The position numbers and the translations under genes were made by a program. DNA of 64,000 bases from Anaspis maculata (taxonomy: Eukaryota > Arthropoda > Insecta > Coleoptera > Scraptiidae): assembly GCA_949128115.1 (NCBI GenBank), contig OX421968.1:51601423-51665422 (forward strand), written 5' to 3'. Shown here one piece after another: positions 25,436-36,130 of the stretch. Every line of letters begins with the position of its first letter. Position 1 is the first letter of the stretch. Under the pieces are notes generated by a model, which was not told the origin of the DNA, did not search any database, and worked only from the letters and a program-made list of their open reading frames with translations.

Positions 25436-26492
25436 GCGGCCGGTGCTGTCGCAGGGAATCACGTAGCCACTGCCGTCACAGCCGGACCCGATGTTGTGAT
25501 CTTTCGTTGGTCCCGTTAGAATAGTACCCGTCTGTCGAACTGGGACAGTGCGTCCTACACAGGACTATACCCAAGAACACGAGGTTTAGATGTACTTCCT
25601 AGCCCCCTTGTCAGCGTCTACGCTTTGAACCTACAAGATAGACCTGTATTTTGAAATCTTGGGAGAAAGAAACCCTCACCTCTACAGCAGACCTGGGGAA
25701 CCACCTTTTCATCGGCACACGACGCCTATTTCTTACAAAAATCGTGGATTCCCCGGGAGCAGATTGTCGTCGCCTCTCTGCAGAGGTTTGGTGCCTTCTA
25801 ATCTCTCTTTTTTATTTCCCTTATTGCCCGTTTTAAATATTCTTTTTAGAACGCCATGCAATCGCGCGCGAAATTCAATAAGGCTGAGCGGTAGCGCTAA
25901 CCTTTCAACGCTACAACTTGGTTGTTGGTAATCCTGTTTGTTGATAAGTGTTCATATTTATACTATATGTTATCTTATATAATGTATAATTTGACAATAA
26001 TAAAGACATACAGACAATCTGACATTATGTAAAACATTAATGAAGATTATGGGTACAGTGTACAGTCAAGAAAATTCCATTTTTTTTTCTAGACTTTTGT
26101 TGGTAACGAAGCTATTATGCGAGGAGCTCGAGGAACGGACAGACGGGCGGACGGACAAAGCGGCTGCAATAGCGATTTTCATCAAGATGGCAAATGCGCT
26201 AAAAAAGGAAATGTTGTTTCACATTTTAAATACCATGAACTAGGTAAGTACTCGTCATAAAAATATGATTCGTGATCCGTGGAAAACCGGTAATGAAAAT
26301 TTAAAACTCATTTCCTATAAACTGCAACTCTTTTAAATATGTGCAAAGTATTATTACCACGTGAATAGGGTTTGGTAGGTATGCCTCCTTGTATATTTCA
26401 TGATATACGTTAAACGTCATGTTTGCTGGAAAACATAATTAATTATAATAGTTTTCTGATTGCTGATGCTCGTGCTTTGCTGATGCTTATGG
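25436..26492. other. Unidentified stretch
   Basis: GC-richer DNA to about 25900, then AT-rich with AATAAAG at 26001. Near 26138 it has a GGACAGACGGGCGGACGGACAAAGCG run resembling the one near 44840. The short open frames have no recognisable domain. Confidence 0.35.
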
Positions 26493-27175
26493 CTATATTA
26501 ACTTTGTTCTTGAACTACAGGAACTAAACATAGATACTATGAGAAATAATGTAACATACCTACTTTTACGCCCTTTTACTATTGTTCGCAAATCGTTATT
26601 ATTGATTCCGTTAGCAAAGGAGCTGATGGCTAGCTTTTCATTTACCTGTAACAAAACGTCCGTTGATCCGACAATATCTTTGGACTGGGATATTGTTAGG
26701 TTCATAAATAACTGTTCCAAGGATTTTTCGAAGTCGTCGATTGTTCGACTGCCTTGTTTTGGAGAGTATAGCTCGATCGCGTCAATTAGCTGCTTAGTGA
26801 CATCTTCTCGGTTATTCATTAAGGGCAAAATTGCCACCGCCGCGCCGTGCGGAGTTCAAATTCATCTCCCATTATATTAGAATGATTTTCCCCTTGAGTT
26901 TGATTTTGAGTCCCAATTTCCAACTTCTTGATGGAATCCTCTCTACCTTTCAAAATCGCTTCAATAGACGTTATAAGCTCTTTAATAGCTTGTACATATT
27001 GTCTTACGGATTATATCAAACCCTCGGACTTGAAGACGACTTTTAAATCATTAAACTTATCTTCAACAACAGTAAATTCTTGCCCTATTCTCTCTAGTTT
27101 ATTAAAATATCTCGCTGTTTGCTCTCCTTTGTATCAAATTTTTGGCTTGATTTCGTCAAAATACCGATAACTCCT
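26493..27175 (-). pseudogene. gag-like fragment of an LTR retrotransposon
   Basis: The 114-codon frame at 26837-26493 includes TIDDFEKSLEQLF and EKLAISSFANGINNNDLRTI, the style of retrotransposon gag capsid regions, where a FANG.....LRT segment is common. Upstream on the same strand (27170-26840) another frame continues with a Lys/Glu-rich, coiled-coil-like part containing YFNKLERIGQEF and VQAIKELITSIEAI, interrupted by stops. The two parts are out of frame near 26838. The 3' part leaves the gag pattern soon after VKGRKS. No protease or RT follows. It is a dead remnant. Confidence 0.55.
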
Positions 27176-28785
27176 CGTAGACAAAACGGAAGGGTTCCTG
27201 TTCTTGTCTCATAGGGTTTGCGCGTTTGTGCGTGGCTGATGCTGATGATGATGCCGTCTTCTCCAGACTTTAACGCCGAGTCCTTCTTGGAACAAAGCTG
27301 CGGGTCATCCCGATGGTACAGGTGCCGGCTGGTACGTGCATGGTCGTCGTGGAATTTTGTTCATTGCCTCGGGGTTGGGTGTGCCGTAGTCGGTGCGAGT
27401 TTTTCACTTGTATTATTGATCGTCAATAATTTCAACAAGCTTTTCGTCTCCTTAGTCCTTACCCTACACTTCCGGTGAGGCTGCTTTTCAGCTCCATCAC
27501 TTTAACCTCTTGCAGGTTCATTGGCATAGGATCGCCATGTGGCGTGTAGACTTATACGTCCGGTGTCGGGTTAATAGTAGTTATCACCAGGTCTATGGCG
27601 CATGCTTACGTTCCTTGCCGGTCGACAAAAATTCGACTTTCGCGTGCTTGCTAGACTCGCACAGCTCTGTAATCATTCTCCCCACTCTATACCTCTGGTG
27701 CTAGCCGACCCGAACTGTCAAATCTTGCACATGCTCACTGAAATACTAAATTGTCATGAAAACTACTATACAGATAAGCAATTTGAACGTTTGATGCGTG
27801 TTCATTGAATGCCAGCATTAGTTTGTATGTACATATAGTCTCTATGAATGAATCCCCTTCTCTACATTAGGTAAAACCTTACTACCATAGTACAGTCCGC
27901 CACAGTGTAAGTATTCAATTTCAAAACGACTTATCCCCGATATTTCCTCTAACAATTTTTCCCCAAAGAAAATCCCGAGATAGGTCGATTTTTAATTCGA
28001 GGAGGACATGATTGGCATGCTTACAATTTTTTTGCTTCATCCCCTAAAACAGAGTGACTACCGAGGTGAGTACCCTTTCAAAAAAAAAAGCGCGTGCGTG
28101 TGTGTGTTATGCGTGCAAGGAGGGGGTAAGGTTTAGCCGCAAAATTTGAAGTGGAGTGTTTCGTGGAAATTTATTAACAAAAAACAAAACCGGTAATTAA
28201 ACGAAACACGGTACACGGGTAGGTACGCGTTTATTTTGGAACGAAAATTTTAAAAATATAGTCACGTATACAAGGTGGAACCAGCCCATGGTGGTTAATT
28301 ATTCAAGGTGTAATGAATTAGTTTAAATATTTACAGCGCAAAATTATGAAATTCTGATGATAAAAATGTGTGTATGCATGGTTGTGTGTGCGTATGTGTG
28401 TGTGTTGTGTGTTTGTGTGTGTGGAGCGAACAGCCAAGGCGAGGCAACAAGGTCAGGACGTCTGCGGCGTCGAGGGGTGGAACTCCCAGCGGGATGGCAT
28501 GGCAGAGACACGCACCATCAAATAGCATTGCAGATGTAGCACGCATAGTTTTACACATAATGGGATAGTATGTTGCGGTACGCGTCACCCCGCAGCAATG
28601 TTTCACTTCCGGTCGTTGCACTGGATACCGGAAGTGGATATGTCACGTTGCAGCGGAATCCAAAGCATCCCTTCTTTCATAACTTGACCTTTCCATTGGC
28701 AGGAGCAGCCACATCTTTTAACGTGAGTCGTGAGCGCTAGAACAAAAAAAAAACGGTTCCAGAAGAAACGTTGCAACATATGACC
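27176..28785. other. Non-coding, simple repeats
   Basis: Holds an interrupted GT-rich microsatellite at about 28366-28424 and a GCGTGCGTGTGTGTG tract at 28090-28105. A 10-bp inverted pair, CACTTCCGGT and ACCGGAAGTG, lies at 28604-28637. A lone hAT-end-like AGTCCGCCACAGTG sits at 27894. Open frames over the GT run are composition artefacts. Confidence 0.45.
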
Positions 28786-29120
28786 TTAAGGACGGAGTTA
28801 AATTGGTAAAATGAAGCGTTGCGAAATCAATCCGTCTGAGTTTATTTCTTGACAGAAATTCATCATTCAGGTCTTTTTGGAAAGCTAGAAGGATGTTCTT
28901 TGGTTTGAGCCTATATGTATATATTTTCAAAATTAAAAAAAATCAAGTTTTGAAAAAATAATTTTTGGATTTCGAGAGTGTCTATAAGGTCAAGCCAAAG
29001 TACATCCTTGTAGCTTGTAGCTCCAAAAAGACCTAAATGGTGAATTTCTGTCAAGGAATAAACCCACACTGATTGATTCCGCAACGCCATATTCCACCAA
29101 TATAACTCTGTCCTTATTAA
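28786..29120. mobile_element. MITE with about 130-bp inverted ends
   Basis: Left TTAAGGACGGAGTTAAATTG and right complement (ATTAAGG variant) extend inward through GCGTTGCG, AATCAATC, TTATT.CTTGACAGAAATT and CAGGTCTTTTTGGA. The same ends bound the larger element at 55116-56940. No coding capacity; the superfamily is not assigned, but TTAA or TTA at the outer edge suggests the target. Confidence 0.8.
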
Positions 29121-31552
29121 GCATTCACGCACCGCACTGTTGCCAACTTGACGGATATTCGTCATTCGATCTTCAAGTTGTATTTGCTATTTATATGCAG
29201 ACTGAGGCTTGAAGAAAATGCAAAAGGCGAGGAAAGCTAGCGAGCGAAACAACAAAAACTTCCTAATCTTAGATTTACGTTCTTTGTGTAAATAGCAAAT
29301 TAAATGACCTGACGAAGATCAAAATAGCAAAGCGTGAACTTGGAAACGGTGCGTAATGTTACTAAGAGAGCCGATTGTACAAGTCGAAGCTCAGCTGTCG
29401 CTAAGCTAAGCCGAGCTTACACTAAACTCAAGTTCAAAAAACCATGACTTTGTTTTGTACATCCACGACTGGGTACACTTTGTTCGAACACCCATGGTTC
29501 AGCACAGATAAGGTGACCAACTTCAAATGAATGAAAATCAGGACACTGAAAAAAAAACAGAAAACAAAACACGCGAAAGGTAAAGGGGGTCTAATGAGGC
29601 GGAGCAAAATGTCCCTTTTTCCAAAAATTTTCACCAACATGGAAAATACAACTAGTGCTGAGAAATAAGAAAAGAGAACTCCCCTGGGCTGGGCCTGGGA
29701 GAAAAAAAAAATCGCCTTCGAAAAAAAGAACAAATAATGTTCTCTTTAAGATAGATAGATAGATAGATAATTTATTTTACCTACGACCACTACCGTAAGT
29801 GATGAATAGCGCACAATCTACAGACTCACTGAGCAGCTCCTTACGCACGCTGTGCGATTTGATTACCATTACGCACAGTTAGGGAATTTTCTGTTTAAAA
29901 TATTACAGTTGGTACCGAATTCGATACGACTCTTTTGTGCCAAACCACTACAAATTGATTAATTTCGAATTTCAAGTCCCTAACAAAATAGTGCTGCGCG
30001 TTATCGCCACCAAAAACCGAACCATAACTGAAGAGGTGAGATGTAAAAATCCACTTTTTAAAATTTACCCATTCAATTGCACTGATTTGGAATATTTTTT
30101 GCTAAATTCTCATTAACATAATTACAGTTCCATTATACCATCATAATTTTTTCTTTGTGGGCAGTGCAGTTGGAACTCGGAGAAGACATATCCATCCTAT
30201 CCACTTGCGGTTAACCCATCTTTTGCCAATATTGCGTTAACGCAATGTAAGAAAAGGCATTTTTTCTCAGCATGTTATTGTTGATGAATGTGGGAATTAT
30301 CACCAGGTATCAACAGACAAAGGATTGAAGTTACAAACAAAGATTTCAGCATAGAAAAAACTGGATATTTCTTCTTTTTATCAAGCCTTGCGTTTAGTCA
30401 ATTTTGGCGCCTTTTTTGTCACTGATCCCTTCCCTGTATATTATTTTTATTTGAGAACTTAGAACAGGAAGCCAGTTTTTTAAAAACAGCTGTTAAATGT
30501 ATTAGTGGACATGCGTTTTCAAAAATTCATCAGACTTGATTATCTGTTGGTGCTTGCCAGTGAAAAGTCAAGATTGCGAAAACGCAATATTGGCAAAATG
30601 CAGTAGCAGTGCCTAGGCACCAGTTGTGCATATAAATCATTTTTGAAACGGAGTTTAGCCATTGTCGCAACAGATTAGTATTGGCTTCTTTGTTCATGTA
30701 TTCATACTGAATACAACCATGGTATGTAGTATATCATGGTGAGTATGCAGTAAGCACATTATTGCAAAAACATCTTCATTTTCCGAGTAAATACGAAGAT
30801 AGTCTCGAAGATAGTTCAAAAAAGCTATAACTGTGGAAGAGCTTGGAAGGACATAATATAAAGAAAAGAAAGGCCAAAGTTAGTTAGGCTTCAAAGCAAA
30901 AAGAAGTCAAATGGTGTAAAACATCCATCGATTATGAGGATTGAGAATTACGATTCAGTTCCTCAGTCATACGAGGATACGATGTAACGAAAATTTCCGA
31001 AGAATAGCATGGCAAGTGTCTCATTGACTTTTTCAAACTTATTTTCGACAAAACTGTGATGAATGATATAATGGGATTAGAGTATGGCCAAGTAGATCAA
31101 CCAAACCTGATCCATAAAGATAACAAGTACCTATATGGGTGGCGTAGACTTACATGATAATGGCATGGCAAACAACCGAAAAACAATTCGCGGGAAAAAT
31201 GGTTATGGCCACTTTTTTCAAACTTGGTGACAGTGCGTTTATTAGTCAATGCATAAAAATTAGGCAGACTGGTAAACTGTGGAAAACTAAAATCGTGAAT
31301 TGAGTTTAGATCACAGTTGGTACGTGAATAACTTCTGAAAAATAAAAGCGAAAAGTCATGCAACTTCCAGAGAGGCCGTGATTCGGGAGTACCAATAGAT
31401 AGGGTTTGATTCGATAACGTCGAACGGTTGGTGAAAAAAATCCACAAAGCCTCAAAAGAACTTGCAAAGCCTGTGAAAGCACGACATGTGATCGTTTCAC
31501 AAAATGTAATGTTTTTTGCAGTCAAAATAACTTTTTAATAGCGTGAAAAAAA
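29121..31552. other. Non-coding stretch with retroelement tail
   Basis: At 29754-29772 a GATA microsatellite is followed by TTTATT. On the minus strand this is AATAAA plus a TATC tail, the look of a 5'-truncated LINE or SINE end (to about 29890). The remainder has open frames such as 31097-31525 (minus) without recognisable domains. Confidence 0.4.
30215..30603. mobile_element. Decayed relative of the TTAA MITE
   Basis: TTAA plus CCCATCTTTTGCC at 30211, then the perfect palindrome ATTGCGTTAACGCAAT, faces an inverted GCGAAAACGCAATATTGGCA near 30576-30595. The right outer end has decayed and lacks GGGTTAA. Confidence 0.5.
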
Positions 31553-31556
31553 TTAA

Positions 31557-31723
31557 CCCATTTTGCCAATATTGCGAAAACGCAAGGTGACTTTTTTTGT
31601 ACCATTTTGCAAAAAAACATTGTTTTTATTCGATAATAATAATATTACTATCAACACAATAAGCAAGTTTTAGCACCAAAAGGAACATTTTTTCACGTAA
31701 TTTTGGTAGTGGTAGTAGATGGG
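31557..31723. mobile_element. piggyBac-like TTAA MITE, 167 bp
   Basis: TTAA|CCCAT at the left and ATGGG|TTAA at the right, with TTAA at 31553-31556 and 31724-31727. TTAA targets and CCC...GGG ends fit piggyBac. Inside is TTTTGCCAATATTGCG, shared with the element at 30215. Confidence 0.65.
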
Positions 31724-32033
31724 TTAATCCACCGGAGCACGCTTGACAGCCAGTAGAATTGGATTTACACGATGATAAGTTATTGAAGTTCAAATATATT
31801 CGAGTTATAAATTTCACTCGATCAAAAATTGTGCGGTATCATACCGACAATCAAAGCTAAAAGTCAAATAGATTGTATATAGGATCATACAATTTTTAAT
31901 TGTACTTGACAAAGTGCGGATTTTGTAGCATCGTGTGAAATTGGTTTCTGGTTTTGGGCTTCGACTTTTGGTTGTGACAGCCTGCGAGAAGTGACATAAC
32001 CTCCAAAAATATTCCTAGATGTAACAACAAAGT

Positions 32034-32525
32034 ATGGATTTGTTTGTTCCGAGTACTAATTCACAGTTTTGCAAAACATTTGGCATACCTGCCGATTACG
32101 CTTTATACATAATTAAATCAATTTACTGCGACACAAATTGGGACGGAGGCAAACGAAATATTCACGTCTATGCAGGTAATTTCACCACAAAGCACTTAAT
32201 CCTATGCCTCTCCCTATTATTGTGTTCTTATTCTAGGTTTTCAACTTGCTAAGTTATTAGACATTGCACCGTTGAATTGCGCCAAGAAAAGGACAACCAG
32301 ACACGAAGCTTTGAAAATATTTTCACGCGCCTTTCCTGGTACGAGAGTCAAGACAATGTTTAGCAACTACGGCTTAGTTAAAGGTGATTCTTATTCAAGG
32401 TTCTCAATTCAGAGAGAAGTTATTGGTACATTCTACATTCTACAGAAAAACCTGCACCAGACACAAAGCTTTGGGCTGAGATAAGGCTTTCGAAACCTAC
32501 TCGAGCAAATTTGAAATCCAAGTGA
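32034..32525 (+). CDS. Three-exon gene, 122-residue protein of unknown family
   Basis: Exon 1 is 32034-32175, intron 1 32176-32236 (61 bp, GTAATT...TTCTAG), exon 2 32237-32383, intron 2 32384-32445 (62 bp, GTGATT...CTACAG), and exon 3 32446-32525 ending TGA. Both introns are phase 1, and the lengths sum to exactly 123 codons. The start ATG at 32034 is the first in the open frame and follows AACAACAAAGT. The protein begins MDLFVPSTNSQFCKTFGIPA, has RRY-type basic segments (KKRTTRHEALKIFSRAFPG) in the middle and a Lys/Arg-rich C-terminus ending RANLKSK. No signal peptide or membrane segment is seen. I do not recognise a family. An AATAAA lies 10 bases after the stop. The R2-clade element is convergent just downstream. 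Splice sites, phase and poly(A) signal agreeing together make a true gene likely. Confidence 0.75.
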
Positions 32526-32535
32526 TGCAACTGTA

Positions 32536-32541
32536 AATAAA
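32536..32541 (+). promoter_or_regulatory. Polyadenylation signal of the spliced gene
   Basis: AATAAA ten bases after the TGA, followed by a T-rich stretch (TACTTTATTT). It suggests a very short 3' untranslated region. Confidence 0.65.
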
Positions 32542-32559
32542 AATGTACTTTATTTAAAG

Positions 32560-35500
32560 AATACATAACTGACTGTCCTGAAAAAACAGTTTGCCATTGA
32601 GAGATACAGTCTAAAATTAACATAAAATTGAAAAAAAATTTAAGTAAAACAATCATTATACATATACATGTTAAAAACTAATAACTAAGGTAAAATTATC
32701 AAATAACAAGGTTTTTTTTTTAATTTTTTGGAGGACCAAATAAATGATTACGTAAAATATATGTTGACGATTTGAGAATTTTCAAAACGATTTCATGATC
32801 TAAAGTTTTTGGCAATTTAAATGTTTTTCGAAATTCTATGTAATTTTTTGTTAAAGTACCGCGAGAACCAAAAAGTAAACCAATTATGGAAATATTTTTG
32901 ACATTAAATTTTGACATATAATAAGGGACGGTAGGTTTATAAATTTGATTTTTCTCATCATTGACAAAATTTGGTTGATCTAAAGTACCTTCAAAGCGAA
33001 TGGTTGGGTCTATAATAAATGCTGCATTTTTTTTCCTATCTATGGCAATTATATCAATTCTTCGCAAGCTGTCTTGCTGTGAAACTCCGATAACTTCTTC
33101 ATGAGTCTCGAAGTCTTTGTCGCGCAAATGATTTGCTAGAATGGTCCTGATATCGTTATGTCTCTTGATTCGAGCAGTTTGACCATAGTCGCAGTATCCC
33201 AACACGTGAGCAAGTGATTCATACTCATTGCAGTGTCTGCAACGGGATGTGTGGGAACCGCGACCGGGCAATGCTCGAACCGCTGAGACATTACATGTCA
33301 TCTTGATGCAATCGATCCATTCAGAGTTACTCAGGCCTCGTTTATTATAGATCCAGTTGTTGGATGATTTAACATCACTGTACAGAATTACCCCTTTTCC
33401 TTTTTGTGGAAGATTGCACCAATGTTGGTATTCTCTGTCTCTCAATATTTTCCTAATGCAACTGCTAGATTTCTTTGTTTTTGGTATCTGTGAAATTTCA
33501 GTTTGACTAATATTCAATTTTTTGAAACAAAAGTCTCTCTCCTGGTTATAAGAATCTTTTAAGAACACACAATTTGAGTTTTCAAGAATAAAGTATTTAT
33601 TAATTTGCTGAACATAAGCCTCCCAGTACGCGTTGAACAATTCAAGACCTTTGACATTTTTAGGAGCGTATAAGAAACTGTTGGGAGTGTCACCAGGAAT
33701 TTGTAGAATTTCTCTAACAGAACTTTTGATCAACAAATTAATTTTTTCTAGAAATGATTTACATAGTTTCTCGTATGGGGCAGTTTGAAACGAGTATGTT
33801 ATTGTGGGAGAAATGTACTGATTCATAACAGTCAGTTTTTGATGTGGATCTAAAAGATTTGTTTTTGTTAATATTTCCAACTTGTAAGCAAACTTTTTGG
33901 TGATTTCTGCTGTGTCAATAATTAGTGTGTTACTGTAGGACACCCCAAGATACTTGATTTTCTCGTCATTTTTTATGTTAGTTATTGTCATACCACTACT
34001 TGATATAGTTTGTTCATTACATAGAGAGCCTTTTTGTATTATGATGCTGTTCGATTTTGTAGCATTTATATTTAGACCTATTTCATTGAACTTCTGTTCT
34101 GCCATTGATAGAAGTATGTTTGCAGATTTAAGGTCTTTACCCACTAACACAGTATCATCGGCGTATCCTATAATTGTTGCAGGTGGTATATTAGTCAGAC
34201 TGAAATCTTTTAGGTCGAAACCTAAATTAATGGCTATATCGTTTTCTGAAAGCTCATTGAAAATAAAATTGATGCAGAGATTAAACAAAATTGGTGACAA
34301 AGGAGCGCCTTGGAAAACGCCTTTTTTGATGGAAAAGGTTTTACTTTTCTTGATACCCAGATCAATGTAAGAATTATTATTAATTTGCAAATTAATAAGT
34401 ACGTTTTGTAATTTTGATGGTATGCCAGATGATTGTATAACCTTTATTAGATGATCATGTCCAACTGAGTCATATGCCTTTTCCAAGTCAAGAAAAATCA
34501 GGCTTGCATCAATTTTTGTATTTTTCGATTTCTTCAGAATTTCTTCAACTATTTTATTATTTATATGGCAGCCCGCGACGTGCATGAAGCCCCTTTGGTT
34601 TTTATTGATCGTTATAAAATTTCTTAAGTGTCTGTCTAAAGTTTTTTCAATTATTCTACGAAGAAGGGAACATATGGATATAGGCCTCCAGTTGTTCAAA
34701 TCAGACTTTTCACCTTTTTTATAAATTAATATAGTTTTTGCTATTTGAAATGGTTTAGGAATAAAAGAAGTTTCGAGCATAATAGTACCTATCGCAGCTA
34801 TTGCTGAAATTATATGTTTGTTGTTCTTAATGCTTCTCATTATTACACCATCCGGTCCAGGTGAAGTGTCTACTTTGATTGACTTTACTGCAAACTGGAT
34901 TTCTTCGTCGCTTATTTTTCCTTCGTATTCGCGATCCATTTCTTCTGAATTCCCCATTTTCAAGTATTTTTCTCTGCAGCTGTTGTTTTCTTCTCCGAAT
35001 TTCGTTTTGAAATAACTGTAGGCCTCATCGACGTTTTGATATTGCTCATTTTTGCCGTTATTAAATACTTTCCGTATCGCTTTTCTACGCTGGTTATAAT
35101 AATAATATTGTGTCAGCTGGTACTCATATTCGGCTTTCCGTTGTTCTTTTTTCCTTTTTGAAGTCCTCTCAGGGTTTGTCGATTTCTTGTAACTTGTATT
35201 CTTAGAGCTAAAACCTTTCAGTTTTCTTGCTTTGTAGTATTTAGTAGCGGGATGTTTTGGTCCAGGAAGAATGTCAATCGATTCCACCAGAAACTTCCCA
35301 AAATCTTCTACGTCTTTGTTGAAAGCTTCGAAAGCCGACGTGTAATCTGTGTTCTTCAATTTTTGGCACCATTCTACAGCCTTTTGTTTGAATTTTGATA
35401 AGGCATTGTTTTCTTCTGTGACGGGTGTTTGGTCTATCGCTTCCATTGTTGGTGTTGTATTCTCTCTAGGTGGGAAATTCACTAGTTCGTTTCTATAGAT

Positions 35501-36130
35501 TTCAGGATGGCCTTTTCTTATATGACAATTGACACCTTTTTTATTTTTGAAGATTTGTGAGCAATGTTTGCATTGATTTTCAGTGAGAACCGAAGTGAAA
35601 ATTGACGATTGTAATTTTTCAGTGCATGGTACACTTTTCCGCTTATCACCTTTGTGCATTTTTGTAGAATGTATCTTTAGCGCCCTATTAGATTTGAATG
35701 TCTGATTACACTGACAGCAGGTGTATATTTGTTCATGTCTTCTTTCATCTCCGGCACTTGGGTGAGCCGTTCCAGACGCACTAAGATGACACGCCATGAT
35801 GTGTCGTTCCATTCCACGGGAACGAAAAGATAAGCCGCATCTTTTACAGGGGACCAGGCTGTTACTGTCCAAAGCGATCTCGGCGTGAGCTCCGTGTTCT
35901 GAGGTGGACGGTCCCGCTTCTCGTTCATCCTGACTCACAAATGTCCATGCTGCTATGCGCTTGTTGAAATCTCCACTCGATGGGTATTTTGCTGGCAAAT
36001 AATCTTCATCGGTTGAATCCAAATCTGACATGACACTTTTTTTATCTCAATCCAGTAAAAGTTCTTTTTTCTCCACGAAGGTTTATAGATGGTGTTTCTC
36101 GAGTTTTAGCCGGCTCTCTTAATGCGTAAT
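32560..36130 (-). mobile_element. Apparently intact R2-clade non-LTR retrotransposon
   Basis: The single long frame is bracketed by a 5' leader of perhaps 100 bp and a 3' untranslated region running to about 32560. There is no poly(A) tail; the 3' side ends near the poly(A) site of the convergent gene. Outer limits are estimates because no target duplication or second copy is visible. I see no 28S rRNA sequence on either flank, so this copy is not in the classical R2 target. Confidence 0.65.
32720..36031 (-). CDS. R2-clade reverse transcriptase/endonuclease, 1103 residues
   Basis: One uninterrupted frame gives the multidomain protein that nicks DNA and primes reverse transcription of its own RNA at the cut. 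Three N-terminal CCHH zinc fingers lie at residues 62-82 (C62, C65, H77, H82), 105-126 (C105, C108, H121, H126) and 154-175 (C154, C157, H170, H175). A Lys-rich linker follows. The RT spans about 380-700, with SPGPDG, WRPISICSLLRRIIEKTLD, LIFLDLEKAYDS (D515), GAPLSPILFN and GYADD (D625, D626). The CX2CX7HX4C knuckle is at 931-947, and the restriction-like endonuclease follows with D993, D1008 and E1014. Length is close to Bombyx R2 (about 1114). Three fingers place it among three-finger R2 types. The usual P before D993 is replaced: RID rather than K/R-PD. The ATG at 36031 begins MSDLDSTDEDYLP, with no competing upstream start seen. Lack of stops or frameshifts suggests a recent insertion. Confidence 0.92.
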   Translation of the reverse strand: MSDLDSTDEDYLPAKYPSSGDFNKRIAAWTFVSQDEREAGPSTSEHGAHAEIALDSNSLVPCKRCGLSFRSRGMERHIMACHLSASGTAHPSAGDERRHEQIYTCCQCNQTFKSNRALKIHSTKMHKGDKRKSVPCTEKLQSSIFTSVLTENQCKHCSQIFKNKKGVNCHIRKGHPEIYRNELVNFPPRENTTPTMEAIDQTPVTEENNALSKFKQKAVEWCQKLKNTDYTSAFEAFNKDVEDFGKFLVESIDILPGPKHPATKYYKARKLKGFSSKNTSYKKSTNPERTSKRKKEQRKAEYEYQLTQYYYYNQRRKAIRKVFNNGKNEQYQNVDEAYSYFKTKFGEENNSCREKYLKMGNSEEMDREYEGKISDEEIQFAVKSIKVDTSPGPDGVIMRSIKNNKHIISAIAAIGTIMLETSFIPKPFQIAKTILIYKKGEKSDLNNWRPISICSLLRRIIEKTLDRHLRNFITINKNQRGFMHVAGCHINNKIVEEILKKSKNTKIDASLIFLDLEKAYDSVGHDHLIKVIQSSGIPSKLQNVLINLQINNNSYIDLGIKKSKTFSIKKGVFQGAPLSPILFNLCINFIFNELSENDIAINLGFDLKDFSLTNIPPATIIGYADDTVLVGKDLKSANILLSMAEQKFNEIGLNINATKSNSIIIQKGSLCNEQTISSSGMTITNIKNDEKIKYLGVSYSNTLIIDTAEITKKFAYKLEILTKTNLLDPHQKLTVMNQYISPTITYSFQTAPYEKLCKSFLEKINLLIKSSVREILQIPGDTPNSFLYAPKNVKGLELFNAYWEAYVQQINKYFILENSNCVFLKDSYNQERDFCFKKLNISQTEISQIPKTKKSSSCIRKILRDREYQHWCNLPQKGKGVILYSDVKSSNNWIYNKRGLSNSEWIDCIKMTCNVSAVRALPGRGSHTSRCRHCNEYESLAHVLGYCDYGQTARIKRHNDIRTILANHLRDKDFETHEEVIGVSQQDSLRRIDIIAIDRKKNAAFIIDPTIRFEGTLDQPNFVNDEKNQIYKPTVPYYMSKFNVKNISIIGLLFGSRGTLTKNYIEFRKTFKLPKTLDHEIVLKILKSSTYILRNHLFGPPKN

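Noticed and set aside
27894..27907. hAT-like end AGTCCGCCACAGTG
   Set aside because: No partner end found within a few kilobases.
28331..28621. Frames over the GT-rich run
   Set aside because: Their length comes from microsatellite composition (THTHTHT and VCVCV runs).
36100..36125. CGGCTCTCTTAATG near the R2-clade 5' flank as a 28S target trace
   Set aside because: Only a short run resembles the 28S CTCTCTTAAGG site and the next bases differ.
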